Source: Polyodon spathula (Eukaryota; Chordata; Actinopteri; Acipenseriformes; Polyodontidae). Taken from it: a DNA stretch of 64,000 nt. The notes below the pieces were generated by a model. That model ran no database searches. It saw only the letters and a program-made list of their open reading frames with translations, and was not told the origin of the DNA. The position numbers and the translations under genes are program-made. This document shows positions 38,727 to 51,859 of the stretch, piece after piece. The stretch is from contig NC_054565.1 of NCBI RefSeq assembly GCF_017654505.1, positions 2,959,468-3,023,467 of the forward strand, given 5' to 3'. The stretch's first letter is position 1. The number at the start of each line of letters is the position of its first letter.

Positions 38727-39623
38727 CACACACACTGGTAAATACAGATACAGTAGGATTGAGCTGTGTTTGGCTACAGTATGCCTGTTAATCAGGACTG
38801 TGCCAGGAAATAAAAGTAGAATTTAGTCACTAAGTACATCTACCAATCCTGCTGAATGGGCATTATAAAAAAAAAAACAATTCCCAAATCTTCTGTTAGG
38901 CCTTCTTTCAGAACTCAAGTGAGGAAGGGATCTCAGACATACAGCACATTCTCAGCTATATTGTATCTCTGGAAGTTATTGCTATGGTAATAATGTCTGT
39001 TTCTGATCCAGGAATCTTCTCTGAATCACTTTGACACAGTAATATGCATCTGCCAACATGTCTTATGCATCTGAATCGAGACTCTGCTCTGCGAGAAGGC
39101 ACCTGCTTCAATCATCTGTCCACTGCACTGGGCCTTCTGCTTCGATGTCAGATCTATCTTTGGTGGCAATGGTTTATTTCTTTGGGGAAACAATTTGATG
39201 AGATGTTTATTCAGTCTTGTAGTGAGGGACATGCGTTAACACAACGATAAATCCTGCAAGTTGTTGCTCAAGGTCACTTATTTCTTATTTAGTTTTAGTG
39301 CTTGTGTATGCAAAGCTTTGGAAAGGTGAGAGACAGCCGGGCATGGTAAAGGTGTGCTGGTTTTGTACACCACTATCCAATGCCAAAGAGGCTTAGTTTT
39401 ACTTGTATCCCTTTTAAATTACATTCTGGCGAAGGCATGAGCTGAATTTGATTTTTTGACTTTTTTTTTTACATTTCATATCACTTCTTGTAAGTACTGA
39501 TGGCAAATTCATCCAACAGGAAGGCTCTAAACGTTAATAGATAGTCACAAATAAACAACATTGTTAATTCTGCCTGGAAACCTTACAGATTTGTAGTTTG
39601 CCATTGTTTATCAACAGCTTTAC
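38723..39623. other. Non-coding DNA, nothing recognised
   Basis: Two overlapping 68-codon open frames on opposite strands (39026-39250) match no known protein. Otherwise featureless unique sequence. Confidence 0.55.
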
Positions 39624-39756
<133 letters not shown>

Positions 39757-40012
39757 ATGCTTAGTCATATGTTTGTACATTGTAAACAATAGTGAAATGT
39801 ACAGAGCAATATATAACAAGTATAATTTACTTTATTTTTATATATGGAATAATATATTTAAACATAAATTAATTTTTACATAAATACATTTTGTATTTGG
39901 TAATTCGTAATAAAATTGAATATTTTAATACCTGTATTACACTAATGATTTGAATTTCTTTATTCTTCTCTCATTTTATACTGTATGGATATTTCTGATG
40001 ATATACCTGTAG

Positions 40013-40016
<4 letters not shown>

Positions 40017-40081
<65 letters not shown>
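40017..40081. repeat. (CT)n microsatellite
   Basis: About 31 uninterrupted CT units. Confidence 0.98.
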
Positions 40082-40083
<2 letters not shown>

Positions 40084-40119
40084 AATGCAAAATATTTTAC
40101 TGCGGTCTGGTGGCATTAC

Positions 40120-40520
40120 TCAGAGTCCTAATGTAGTTCCAGGAACACTCAATTAACCAGGTTAATAGACCTTTGGATAACACAGTAACGATACTCTAGT
40201 TGTACAAGGGTTAATTTCGTTTCCAGCTCCCTGGAAGCTACACTCTTCTGACGTGGGGGGAAATGAGAGAGAGTTGAAACAAATAGCTGTATTGGGAGCA
40301 ACGTGTGGCCTTCACTTAAACAGAGCTATAAATCATTGCCCTGACACAGTGTGCGAATGAACGAATGCTGGCAGGGTTCGCACCCCTCCAGGCAAACTCT
40401 ACAAACACTCAGTGTATCTGTAATGAAACACCACATTGGCTCGCCCACACAGACGTTAACCCTATCTGTGCCAGGCTCCGTCTTATCCTTTTCATACCCT
40501 TTCCATCCGACCGACACAGT
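40120..40520. promoter_or_regulatory. Candidate conserved non-coding element
   Basis: Repeat-free and GC-balanced. Contains CAATTAACCAGGTTAAT near 40149, an inverted TTAACC/GGTTAA pair, plus CTCCCTGGAAG near 40229 and GCTATAAATCATTG near 40325. Open frames on both strands (40326-40560) are unrecognised. Called from texture only. Confidence 0.33.
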
Positions 40521-43500
40521 ATGTGTTAGAAAAGTCTACCTTGATAAATATGCCATTTAGCAATTTCTAATTCTTTTAATACTGTGGTTATCCATGTTTT
40601 TTTTTGGTTTGTTTGTTTGTTTTTTACCATGGTTACTTACTGCATCAATGATTTGCCATGCTAGCTTGTTTTTGAGGCATCTGTGGCAAACCCTCACTTG
40701 ACTAGCTAGCTCAAATAAAAAAAATTAAAAAACTGAAGCAAAGCAATCTCTGATCACATGGTTTATTTGCGAAGGTGAATAACAGCTTTCAGGTGCTTCT
40801 GTTTTCTATACGCCGTATGCCCAATACTTTCTCTTAGGGTCCCAGGTCACTTAAGGGTAACAGTAATATACAACAGACATTCAGTTAAATAACTTTTAGA
40901 GATGTAATGGCAATATAAAATAGGTTATTTCTCACATTGGGTTTTACCTTTTGGCTATGGCATACAGCATGCATATAGGAAATTACAGCTCAGCTCTTTC
41001 TACAAGACACTCATCCTAAATTCACAAGCACCTACTTTGCAAATAAATAAATAAAAGTTGCCCCTGCATATTGCAAAGGACATCTGCGTTCTGTTGCAGG
41101 CCAAAGAGGACCGTCAAAACCTTCCTTGAGCTGGTTTTCGGATGTTGGCAAGAGCACGTATAGTATTCCACCGCGCATGTGGGGAGTTATTACAGAAGGG
41201 AATGCCACAAAGATATGAATGAGGCCTTAAAGAGATTTAAAATATATCAAGGTGGATCATGATGACTACCAGTTCTACGGGTAATTAATCCTGCAGACAA
41301 AATTGCTGTACCTTTAGGAGTGATAACTGCAAATCTATTTCACTTCAATCATACCCTGTGTCCGCTTTATTAAAATGATTACTGGTTCCCTTTTATTGGG
41401 ATATAGTCAGTATTTCGACACTATAGATAAACTGCTGAAGTATATATATATATAGATTTCCTTCCTGTATATGATACTCTTACAGTGCTGAAAGGTCACA
41501 TTGTAATACCTGCTACACAGAAACCTATAGCGTGAACTTCACTGGGATCAAAGTGAATAAAATGCCCCATATGTCTCACAGTTATACAGCTCACTTTAAT
41601 AAGATTATTTTTAGTCTAAAAGTGTACAGGTCATAACAGCCATTTCCCTAAAAACAGTCGCACTGGAACACCACTCAAAATGAATGAAATTCAATTGCGG
41701 TCTGTATCGAAGCCTGTGATCACCCAGCAATTGATGCAGGACATAGTAATGCAAAAGTGATATTCTGCTTGTTTCTTTTTGCTTGCACGGAGAATGCATG
41801 CCGTGAAATTCTGTTTGTGTCAAATTTGATGCAGCCAGCCCATGGGATTGGGGCAGATTGTTTGTTTTTATTTGGGGGGGGAGGCAAGTCAGCACTTTCT
41901 GTACTATTATATTAATAAGAACACTATCCAAATCCTGTTTTTATGTCGACAACTTTACGATTATACGAGGTATGAAACTCAGGTGGGATGTAATATAACA
42001 AACGTATATCTTGTTGACACTATATATTATTGATATAAATCACTTTAATTTAACAAAAATAAAGGAAAACAATTTTTTTTTTTTAAATAATAATGATATA
42101 CAGTTACACTTTGGGGCACCAGTTCTTAAACCCCACGCTCTACAGGACTGAACATACAGGCCAGGAGCAGCCTTTTACACACCTGCATCAGTTTAACCAA
42201 ACTGAATAACTGACTCTCTCATGGAAAGTAAAAGGCCCAAACCTGGGTCCAGTTAATATACACATTTAACAGCTAACACGATTGAATATTTATAAAATAA
42301 ACACATTTAAATATGGAAATAAAGATATATAATACCGGTATTGATGTTGTTGGTGGACTAATTCTTTACATTTATACTGTAGAGTATGGGAGTGAATGAA
42401 TGAAGAGCCAAAATAAAGCATCACTACTTACAAAGTGAGAGGTTTCTATTCCCATTTGGAAGGAAAGCCTGATAAATTGTACCTTGTGAGGTGTGTTCTA
42501 CAGCTTGTTTAGTTTCACGTGTGTAACAGGCAATTGTGTGATGCACCACCATTACGGATTCTGACCCGTCTGTGAGATGAGGTTAAAAGTTCTAGAAACA
42601 GTAAATAGCAGTGGAGCTGGGGTCTTTTGTGTAGTGTTAAGACACTTGCTTGCGATGTGATTGATCGTTGATTCACGCCCGGCCTCCGCCCTCTTAAGTG
42701 TGCAACATGCAGTATTTCTTTACACTTTCAGATTTGTTTTGGTTTAATTAGCCATGTCCTGTTGTTGCCGTTGTTTGTGTTCCTACAATGCTCACATTGC
42801 TGAACCTGGCATTCAATTTCTTGAAACTGCATCTCATGTAAAGCTGCACCAGAGTACGGCTCTCAGTGTCTATAAGCACAGGGATCTTCAAGCGTCAAAC
42901 AGATCCATGTTTCTGGAAGTAGGCACGCGTACTTCTTAAGATCTCGTATCCACTATTGTGTGATGATTATATAGGATAAAAGATGAAAATAATCTTTCTG
43001 TGGGAGTGTGCGTGCATTGAATGTGTGAAAAGTGCCTTTGGCTGTGATTATGAAATGGTCTGCCACAGATTTAAGCTGCCGGAATCTAGAGAACTCCTAC
43101 AGATAGAAGGATATTGCAGATGTTTATGGAGATTACCTGGGGTTATCTAGGCCTAAACAGAGACTAGTGCTTGCATAGAAACACCAGCTAAATATTTCAA
43201 ATAGGCTTGCAAACGGGTCTAAAATGATTGCCTGATGACTTTTCAACGCTTGGATGGTTTCATATATTTCCTTGTCAAGAGGAGCCTTGAAGATAAACCA
43301 TGACTATCTGTTTCATTCCTAAAAAAAACATTGTTTAAATATTTGGGTAATTAAGTCTGGTTTTAAGCTAGTGTTTTTATAGAACCTGGATCCATCTATT
43401 GAGAATGTATGGCAGATTATCAATTAAAAAAAAAAAAAAAAAAACTTTTCCCTTTTAGGTGGTGGTGATTGACAACATAGAGTTATGCCAATCGTACATC

Positions 43501-44386
43501 AGCATGTCATTATTGCTTGTAATTAGGTGAAAAGGGGGTGGTGTCTGGACAATAAATTAGAAACAGCGATGTGTAGCAACCACTTGTAAGAATGGAAGAA
43601 AATGGCAAAACCATATTCAGATTAAAGCTGCATCAATTTGAAGCACAATGGCTTTGACTACTTCTTCCAAATCTAAGAATGCTAAAATTACAGTCAGATT
43701 TTAGATGCAACAATGAATCGATTATTGATCGCCAAAGCTTTTAAACATTCATTGGTTAATAAAGTAACTTACCCACTGGGTACCTTAGTAGATTACACAC
43801 ATGTCAGTTGCGGTGGTCGCGCAGAATTGAGGGTTAAAGGTCAATTGGAAGAGATTCTGCCCATCATTAAATACGTCCGAGTCGCTTTATCTACGAAACT
43901 GGAATATGCCTCGGCTTTAACGATTTATACAACAATTATTTGCTTATCACAGGAGAGTAGGAGCGAGTAAATGCTGTATTCCTTAAATGAGAAGTGGGTC
44001 AACACCACAGTCCCCAAATAAGAAGTGAGAACTAATTTTACCCGCGTTTACCCTCGACTGCTGTGAAATAAAGAGTCATGCTGCTGCTTACCTGCAGCAG
44101 TGGAGGTTATTGGGTCCCTCTTCAAGTTCCAGTGCAGCTCAGAGAAGTATAACAGAATTGTAATAAAAAGCAAGGAGTCCGTTCTGTTGTTAATATATTC
44201 AGCATGAAAAAATAAAACTATTACATTTCTTTTGTGTATGTAACAAAATAATAGTCACTTAGCATGATGTTATATAATTGTGCATTCCCTGTGTGATAGA
44301 TACAGTTAGCAAAAGAAATTAGTTTCTTTATAGAGTTATTTTTAATATATAGTACAGTATATGCATATTTGTTCAAAGTAAATGAA

Positions 44387-44389
<3 letters not shown>
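40521..44389. other. Non-coding DNA, no gene recognised
   Basis: Nearly 4 kb of mostly AT-rich sequence with homopolymer runs (42072-42084, 43424-43444). GTGTAGTGTTAAGACACTTG near 42630 followed by GATTCACGCCC faintly resembles a SINE head but is too weak to call. A plus-strand frame at 43713-43970 (85 codons) is unrecognised. Open frames at 41611-41931, 41842-42033 and 42754-42939 are likewise unrecognised. Confidence 0.5.

Positions 44390-44466
<77 letters not shown>
44390..44466. repeat. (TA)n microsatellite
   Basis: About 38 uninterrupted TA units. Confidence 0.98.
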
Positions 44467-44471
<5 letters not shown>

Positions 44472-45239
44472 ATTACATACACATAATACCAGTTTATCTG
44501 TCCCTAAACTTAAAATGCCAATGAAATGAACATATTTCAATTCAGACCCAATTTTATGCATTTAAACCTTAGCCAAGCTAACAACAAATCCTAATCTTAA
44601 ACTCCTTTTACTCGTAAAGGAATTAAAAAGCAAATGAAATGTGAACACTGTTCTACTCCGTGGAAGTCCAGGGCGCTAATCCCTGGGTCATACAGAGCCC
44701 TGCAGAAATTTAAAGCTTAAAGGCATGAATCTGACCCTTTAATGATATTAAGTTTATGTGTAGATGTTCCCAGAGCCTTTTTCAGAGACAAATTGATAAA
44801 CTGTGATCCCATACCTGGAATCTACTACAGTTAAACTACTATATACTTATATCACATCCAGAACAATGAAAATGAACAGGATTTTCCATTCTCAATCCAG
44901 ACAGATAATGGGAACCAATCATCTAATGAACTGGAGTAGTGGTCTAGCTTTTCCACCCCCTCTTATTAAGCTGTGTTGAAAACTTTGCTTCAGTTAAATA
45001 AACCAGTTTTAGGGCCATGCCATAGGACGTTATTTGATATTTTAGAGGAAAAAACAAATATGAAACAGTTATTATTACAGAAAAGGCAGTTACAATGTCA
45101 GTGTTTGACCTTACTAAATGAATTAAGTAATGCCTTACCATTTCAGAACCGTGGAATGGGGCTCAGGGCGTCCTATCCGATCTGTTTTGAGCATTTCCAA
45201 TCTACAGCATTGGGAGTTTCCCGTCTTCTGCAAACATAG
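44467..45239. other. Non-coding DNA, nothing recognised
   Basis: Unique AT-rich sequence; overlapping 65- and 88-codon open frames on opposite strands match nothing known. Confidence 0.55.
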
Positions 45240-45520
45240 TGGCATCTGTTGCCTAGCTTGAGCTTTCTCCTAATTTACAAAGAAGGTTTGCTTTAGCAGG
45301 AACCCGTCTGGGATGAACCACAATTTGGCCAAAACAAACCCTCACAGTCAGACAATTCTCGAAATTCATCTCTGCTAAATGGCTGAAAATGCCTGCTCCG
45401 TCAAGCTGAGACACTGCCAGCTTATCAAATGAGATCTGATCTCCACGAGCCATTCAAAAGCGCAAACAAAGAAAACAGTGCCATTGGGACAGTTATCCAT
45501 TATAACTGACCTTGGGAGTA
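45240..45520. promoter_or_regulatory. Candidate conserved non-coding element
   Basis: Repeat-free and GC-balanced, with CTCCTAATTTACAAAG near 45269, AACAAACCCTCACAG near 45333, AATGGCTGAAAATGCC near 45379 and AAACAAAGAAAACAG near 45463 (FOX/SOX-like A-rich cores). Covered by a 66-codon minus-strand frame of no known type. Called from texture only. Confidence 0.35.
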
Positions 45521-46985
45521 ATTAGCACTGGCGAAGAATGAAAAGAATAAAGCATCCCTTTTCACAAGTGTGTTGTTCAGGAAGGATACAAAATCTTCTC
45601 TAAATCAAGATCAGAATCAAAAGATGTCCTATGCAATGTGTAATAGTCGCCAATAAACCTCTAACAATATCCAAGGTTCCATTCTTGCAGCCCTGCATTC
45701 TCATTTAAACATTAGTGACATTAGTAAAGTATAAGCATTAATATCCAATTGCACTAGTGCTGTACAGTTTTCTGAGGTTCATATATGTGGTTATTACATA
45801 TTATGCACATTATATTCTGAAAGTACGGTAAACAGCCATCTCTGATGATGCTATGTATGCATATCTTACATCATATTCTGTTTATGCCTTCATATTATAT
45901 TATATTCACTTTAGTGTTAGCCAACGAGATGTAGCAACCTCATCAAACACCTGTTATTTTTTATCTGGACAAAGACCTAATTGATAAAGTAAGGTTACAA
46001 TAAAATAAAGCTATATTCCTCTGTGTTCTCTTTAACGTGTGTCTGCAGTGTGTGTGTGTGTGTGTGAGTGTCTGGGGGTGTAAATTGACATGCAGTAAGA
46101 AAACTGTGGGTAGAGGCAGGCATTCAATCATAGTCTTCACTTCAGGTCTCCCACATAAACGCTTCTAGAACCGCAGAGGCAATGTCAAATTAATGTCGTA
46201 ATAACTTTGCTTCCCTCACAATGACATTTTAAGAAACAGCTTTAAAGGAATACCGGTATCCTCTCATTATGATGTCTGCAACCAGTGGGAGTGGTTCTAT
46301 TACTCCAGTAGTGATCATCGTTTTTCTCCAAATCTGTCTCGACTTTGAGCTTGTCTGGAGAATCCTAAATACTGTGATTCCATCATTCCATGCAAATCAA
46401 GCACGTTTAAAACAAGCAATTCCAAATGTTACTTTGAGGATTCAATTTTCCTAAGTTATTTGTTTACTAGTTTAATACCTCTCAAGTTTATTTTTTTTTA
46501 TATATAAAATCACACAAATATTGAGATTATAAACTAGCATAACTAGGGATGTTGGTAATACATACAGAACTGTACTGTTGGTAATACAGACACATAAACA
46601 AGGTCTGGTTAATTTATAAACTTCCAAGGCAGTGAGTGGCATTCTCCTTGCACTCTACCTTGCTGCTATATTACTAAGCAATGCTAAGATAACACTTATT
46701 TATTTTCACCTTTATACAGGGCTCTGCATTTGTAACACTTGGTTTACAAACTTTTTATTGAAAATGTCATTTTATTTAAGCAGCAACATGACTGCCTGCT
46801 GAGAAAAGATGAACCAAAACGTTGCTGCCTGATCTTGAATCTCCCGTGACGTACAGGCAGCCACTTTCAAAGAAACCGTCTTTAGCTTCATGAAGAATTC
46901 GAAGAGAAGCCTTTTCAGCTTCAGTGTTTTGTTGTTAGGTTGTTTGTCCTGAAATTCACTTCAGAATATAACTTTTCTTAGTAAA

Positions 46986-46987
<2 letters not shown>
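45521..46987. other. Non-coding DNA, nothing recognised
   Basis: AT-rich unique sequence with a short GT run at 46049-46065. No gene or family recognised. Confidence 0.55.
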
Positions 46988-47065
<78 letters not shown>

Positions 47066-47066
47066 A
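46988..47066. repeat. (TA)n microsatellite followed by T-run
   Basis: About 30 TA units to 47048, then about 17 T. Confidence 0.97.
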
Positions 47067-47540
47067 ACAGGATTTGTTTAGTATTTGGTTCACACACTTT
47101 TTTTTTTCTCAATCAATTAACTCTTTCATGTAGGTCTTGTCAAACCTGCTTCTCTTGGCTCTTACTAGATAGCAGACTACAGCATCATGACTCCATGTCT
47201 GGTGTCTTGGAGAGCAGGAGCTGTTGGATTAACAAGCACAATGTTGTAATTTTCACTATCGGTATAAATCAGAGAGTGCATTTAAAAAAGTTACTGTAAA
47301 TGTTTCTAAATGCGCAATTTATTAATAAATAAAATATATGAAATTCAAGTTACGCAAAAGGATGCGTCCTCTAGCTGTGCTTCAGGATGACAGGAATAAG
47401 CCTTTCCCTAAGTGAAACTGCAGCGAAAGTAAGGAATGGGCTTGTACGTTAGCATAACAGTGCACAGCCACCAGATATACACGGGGCTGCATTGTGGGGG
47501 CGTCAGAAATGGTCAATGTGTGTTGGTTCCTAAGAAGGAC
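47067..47540. other. Non-coding DNA, nothing recognised
   Basis: Unique-looking sequence that leads into the first copy of the duplicated unit; it may contain that unit's unmatched flank. Confidence 0.5.
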
Positions 47541-47740
47541 AATGCACAGGGTACCGCCCTTTTCTGAGCTAAGAGAACAATTGGTGTTTGTTGTCAAGGG
47601 GGCTGTAACTATGGTCATCAGAGGGATCCATGGGAATCAGAGAGCAGCAGCGTCTGGGATATCAGTTCAGTATATCAATATGTGCGCAGCTGAGTGTGAA
47701 GCAGGTGTGACACGATCCTTCCTAGAAAACCCCTTGTCTA
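47541..47740 (+). repeat. Duplicated unit of unknown family, copy 1
   Basis: Matches 47986-48200 in the same orientation. Shared words in order: AATGCAC, CAATTGGTGTTT or CAGTTGGTGTTT, GGGGGCTGTAACT or GAGGGCTGTTACT, TTCAGTATATCAATA, AAGCAGG, GTGACACG and TCCTTCCTAG. Identity over the last 75 bp is about 85% by eye. The parallel open frames share AGVTRSFL, which simply reflects the DNA duplication. It could be two copies of an unrecognised dispersed repeat or a local tandem duplication. Confidence 0.75.
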
Positions 47741-47985
47741 CTGGACCTCATTGTCAGGCTGCCGTCAAATGTTTTATAAGGTCTTCCACTGGGCTGGTAC
47801 AGCTGCAGTTTAAATGTTCTATAGTGTGGGCCTGATATTGCCAGCGCTAATAAAAAAAAAAAAAAAAGGAGTTTTGAAATCTTGTTCAGCGTTTACCAAT
47901 ATTAATAATTGACGAAAAGCCACTGACATGCACAGTTAACGATTTTGTTACTTTTGCTTGGCTTCTCCTTTATTGATTGAGCAGC
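47741..47985. other. Spacer between duplicated units
   Basis: Contains a poly(A) run near 47851-47867 right after GCTAATAA, which might be the tail of an inserted retroposed copy. Otherwise unique. Confidence 0.5.
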
Positions 47986-48200
47986 AATGCACCAGGCCCC
48001 GTGGTGTTTTTGAGTTGCCGCGTCACGCCAACAGTTGGTGTTTCTGCGGTGAGGGCTGTTACTGTGTTCAACAGAGCACTGCACGAGGAACAAAGCACCG
48101 TCCTACAATATCGGGGCTAGCACTTCAGTATATCAATAATTGTGCAGCTGTGCATGAAGCAGGCGTGACACGGTCCTTCCTAGATTTCCCCTGTCTAAAC
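47986..48200 (+). repeat. Duplicated unit of unknown family, copy 2
   Basis: Counterpart of 47541-47740, slightly longer through small insertions between AATGCAC and TTGGTGTTT. The best matched part is 48123-48197. Flanks outside the units do not match. Confidence 0.75.
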
Positions 48201-49680
48201 TGATTCACAGTCAGTCAAGCGGCTTACCCTGACCCTGTGGCCTTCCACATTCCCTACAGCACTGCACACTTCACAACCTGGCATATTAGTAGCGATAACC
48301 CTCAGTCTGTACCTGTCCTCACATTTTAACACTACAGAGGTTGGGAACCTTTATAAACATTACGACCTTAAAGGTGAAGAGCCTGTTCTGTTTTAATGAT
48401 TGTTTTTTTGAGTATTTAAGACAGTTATTATTACTTTATGAGCATGTGTGACAAAATATCTGTTGTCCTTATTGAGTTAAGCGATTTATTGTGTTCTGCT
48501 GTCTAGCGGGCCTCATAGTGGGATGTAGTGACACGCAGGTTTGAAAGGAATTGAGTTTTTGAAAAACAGCTAAAGAAAAAAACAAGTTTAAATAATGAGT
48601 AAATCTGCATGTATTTTTGTTGTTAGGTAAAAAAAAAAACTTTAATTTTACCTAATATAAACTGATGTTACACAGGCGTTATCTGTTTGTTTTTCTATAT
48701 TATGAGACTGTTTGAAAGAATGTTTTTTAAGGATTGTTTTAATAATGTATTTATGAACATTCTTTTAGTAAACGAAGCTTGGAAAATGTTTAATAAATCA
48801 AAAACAGTTGAAAAGGCTTAGTGAACTGCAAACTTGATTTAATTACAGCCCTTAACAAAAGCATTAAACAATCATTAAAACTTTTTGTGGATCTTTTTTT
48901 TTTAGTGTTAACAAACAACAATATTAGATGTGAAGGGTTGTTTTTGCCTGTTTATTTTTCTATTTAAAAAAACACATGTAAAATTGGTAAATCTGCATGT
49001 AAAACACTGTAACTATACTTCTCTATTTTCTCAATGTTTTACCATGTTGTACCTCATGGGAAGCTTGTCTTACAAAGCAATGCACCCAGACAGTTATTGA
49101 GCTTTCTGTAATAATGATTTATTTTCTAAAAATAAAAAATAAAAATAAAAAATGTGAAAACTATAACAAAAATGCAATTTACACTTTTTTAAAAATAAAA
49201 TGTTCTGTATAAATCACCAAGGTTCGAACAACATCAGCAACTTGAACCTAACCTGCAGAAATGTATACTTTACTCACCAAACCAAAGCGAGGCACCCAGC
49301 TGCTTCTCAGTGTTTGGGTAGCAGTGCCATCGTCAGGCAAACTTTGGTATTGATAAAAAAAAAAGAAAAAAAAGGTTTCACCTTCAGCAAATAGGGCAAT
49401 AAATTACTCACAGTAGCTTTTCAACCGATTTAAATATTTAATATCATTTTAGGTTGCCTGCTTCTGCTATAATAGCACAGTTTAGTTTAATGAATAAAGA
49501 ATAAAGGTGAGTGTGGCATTTGAATTTTATCGGCACTGACAAACATTTTGAAGAAGTGTTTCGATCTGTGTCTTAGCTGCCATTTCGCTTTTCAATGCAC
49601 TTTAATAGCAAATAGAAAATGCAAAGAGTTAAAGATACTCCATTCGGTTTTAAAAGTATTTTTTTTATATACCGTAAAAA
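48201..49680. other. Non-coding DNA, nothing recognised
   Basis: AT-rich, with A/T homopolymers (48632, 48895, 49130-49150). Open frame 49200-49394 is unrecognised. Confidence 0.55.
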
Positions 49681-49830
49681 ACTCTGTATAAGTCACACTA
49701 GTGTATAAGTCACCCCACTCTTTTTGAGACAACAATTTCAGGAAAAAGCGTATAGGTCACACTGGTGTTTAAGTCGCTCCCCCCTTTTTAGGACCCCCTA
49801 AAAATACCTAGAAAATAGACTTATACAAAT
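49681..49830. mobile_element. DNA-transposon remnant with TATAAGTC repeats
   Basis: Begins TACCGTAAAAAACTCTGTAT and carries two related blocks: GTATAAGTCACACTAGTGTA then TAAGTCACCCC (49695-49725), and GTATAGGTCACACTGGTGTT then TAAGTCGCTCC (49750-49780). Elements starting TACCGTA with TATAAGTCGC repeats are widespread non-autonomous DNA transposons (often classed with hAT) in fish. The class is from memory of such ends; no transposase is present. Confidence 0.55.
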
Positions 49831-49888
49831 GTTTTTACAAAAGTTTTGGAGGTTGTTACCTTATGTGGCAATCAGAGAGCTGTGTGTA

Positions 49889-50093
49889 TAGTAGACTCTC
49901 GCTATTCTGAACCCTGGTAATCTGAAACATGCTATGAAAAAATGAAATGCATGCCGATAGAAGCGGTAGAAACTTCAGTGTCTTTTAGTGAAACTTTTAT
50001 GATAAGTGTGTAAAGTACCGCTTCTATATTGTTTCCAAATGGTTACAGCAGGGTCCAGATTCATTGGGTTTGGGTTAGTGTGAGTCTACTGTA
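49889..50093. mobile_element. pogo/Tigger-like non-autonomous element
   Basis: The left end TAGTAGACTCTCGCTATTCT (from 49889) is mirrored by the right end, which in reverse reads TACAGTAGACTCACACTAAC (to 50093). Both are flanked by TA. CAGTAGACTCTCG-type ends with a TA target are typical of the pogo/Tigger branch of Tc1/mariner. About 205 bp, no transposase. Confidence 0.6.
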
Positions 50094-51776
50094 AAATGTT
50101 ATCTGCCTTGACGTAGCTTTACACTGCTGCAGAGTCTAAAAGCCATAAAAGACTTTAAACATGAAAAAAAGAAAACTTGTAGCTAAAACCTCACTTGAGC
50201 AATATTGTTATAAGTGAGGCCATCCTAGTTGTTGATACAAGTATTAAAACACATTATAAGCTATAATAATTACTGTCTGGCTTCTTATAAGAACACAGAA
50301 TCGATGATTATAGTAAGCAGACAGTAAATAATTATATTAATAAAATAGAAAATTCTAGTTCTGACTTTGATGACTAGCAAAGAGAGACCGCATCACTAGG
50401 TTCTATGTCACTGATTCCCTGCATGTGGTCATCCTTTAAGTTTCCACGGTCTCCAGTTTTGACCTCCAGTATTGTCCATGGAAATACCAGGTGTTTTGAT
50501 GGAAGCTGGTGCAGGGAACACTTTGCACAGTTGGGTGGTTAGCTTTATAATCATTTACATTTTCTTTCCTGTGCTGTGGTCAAATGTGGCCTGTTTGTTC
50601 AGTTATTATTTTAAAGGGATATATCTTACATTTTCCTAATATTAAATGCATTACCTGTTTAATATCGTATTATGTTTCTCCTTTATTAGTCATTATATTG
50701 TTTAGCTCTGTATTTGCCAGGTTTACTAATCCACTTAAATGTCCTTTTCCAGTCATTCTAGGCTGAGTTTTTAAAGTGAGGTGGTTTGAAAAATAGGGAT
50801 GTGCAGCTATAATTTATGTCCTCTCTGAAACAAAGATTTTATATAGAGATTGTCAGTTTACAAACTCGCAGTTGCCACTGTTGCAGAGGGTGCAGAAATT
50901 ACAGTTACACACCCTAGTGGTCATTTCTAAAGCCACTTGGTTAATAAAACCTGAAAAAAAAAAAAGATACGAGCAGACACAGGAATCGAGAATGTTAAAA
51001 AATATGACATTAACCAGAAAATAAATGACATATTCCACCAATACAGATGGTTTAGAGTACTGGTGCTGTTTAGTTAACATGGTGTGAGACTTTGTTCAAT
51101 CCCCATATTTAAAAATGCTATAGTGAAAGATGTCAAGGTCTGTTTAATTGAAATATACAGTCATAAAAAGCTCTGTGTTTTCCCCAGATTCATCATGTTG
51201 CCACTGCTGGTAATTCTGCAGTCCACATACAGTTCTACAAAGGTTTCTTCAGGGCAACGGTTCTGACTTTGTGTTTGTGAGCCCTAACTCCATTGAGATC
51301 CATTTATTTGGTGCACAGCATGTGAATAAATCAGATAAAAAATAAAATCATGCTTTCTATTTTCGACCAGAAGGAAGGTGTCTCTTCAGCAGCACTACAG
51401 AGACAGATCAATCCTTTACTGTATCTACCTAATCAGATTATAATTGCCTGGAGGGGAAAACAATAGGATCTCTCCTTTCTCTTTCAAGTTTGCAGAGGTA
51501 GCTAGAGAATACGTCTTGTTTTGTGAATTGCTTCACAGCACTTTTGTTTTGTTGACCTGTTGAAATAATTATCTAATGGATATGTACTTTATTGTTAGTG
51601 CACTTCCAGTAGACTGGGGTTTATGCTATCAGTACTATTTATTTATTTAAAACCCTGGCGTCAATTAAAGATCAAGTAGCTTAATTGTATTTATTTATTA
51701 ATTGTTCTCTGGGCATGTCAATTTAATTATTGTTATCATAATACTTTGTTAGTTCCATCGACTTCACTGTCCAGTC

Positions 51777-51781
<5 letters not shown>
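50094..51781. other. Non-coding DNA, nothing recognised
   Basis: AT-rich unique-looking sequence; open frames at 50584-50766, 50853-51080 and 51084-51266 have no recognised domain. Confidence 0.55.

Positions 51782-51849
<68 letters not shown>
51782..51849. repeat. (GA)n microsatellite
   Basis: About 33 uninterrupted GA units. Confidence 0.98.
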
Positions 51850-51850
<1 letters not shown>

Positions 51851-51859
51851 AAAATGTGA

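Noticed and set aside
42625..42690. Possible tRNA-like SINE head (GATTCACGCCC as B-box)
   Set aside because: Only weak A-box, no core or tail found downstream.
51060..51110. GTTCAATCCCC as a possible Pol III B-box
   Set aside because: No convincing A-box or tRNA cloverleaf.
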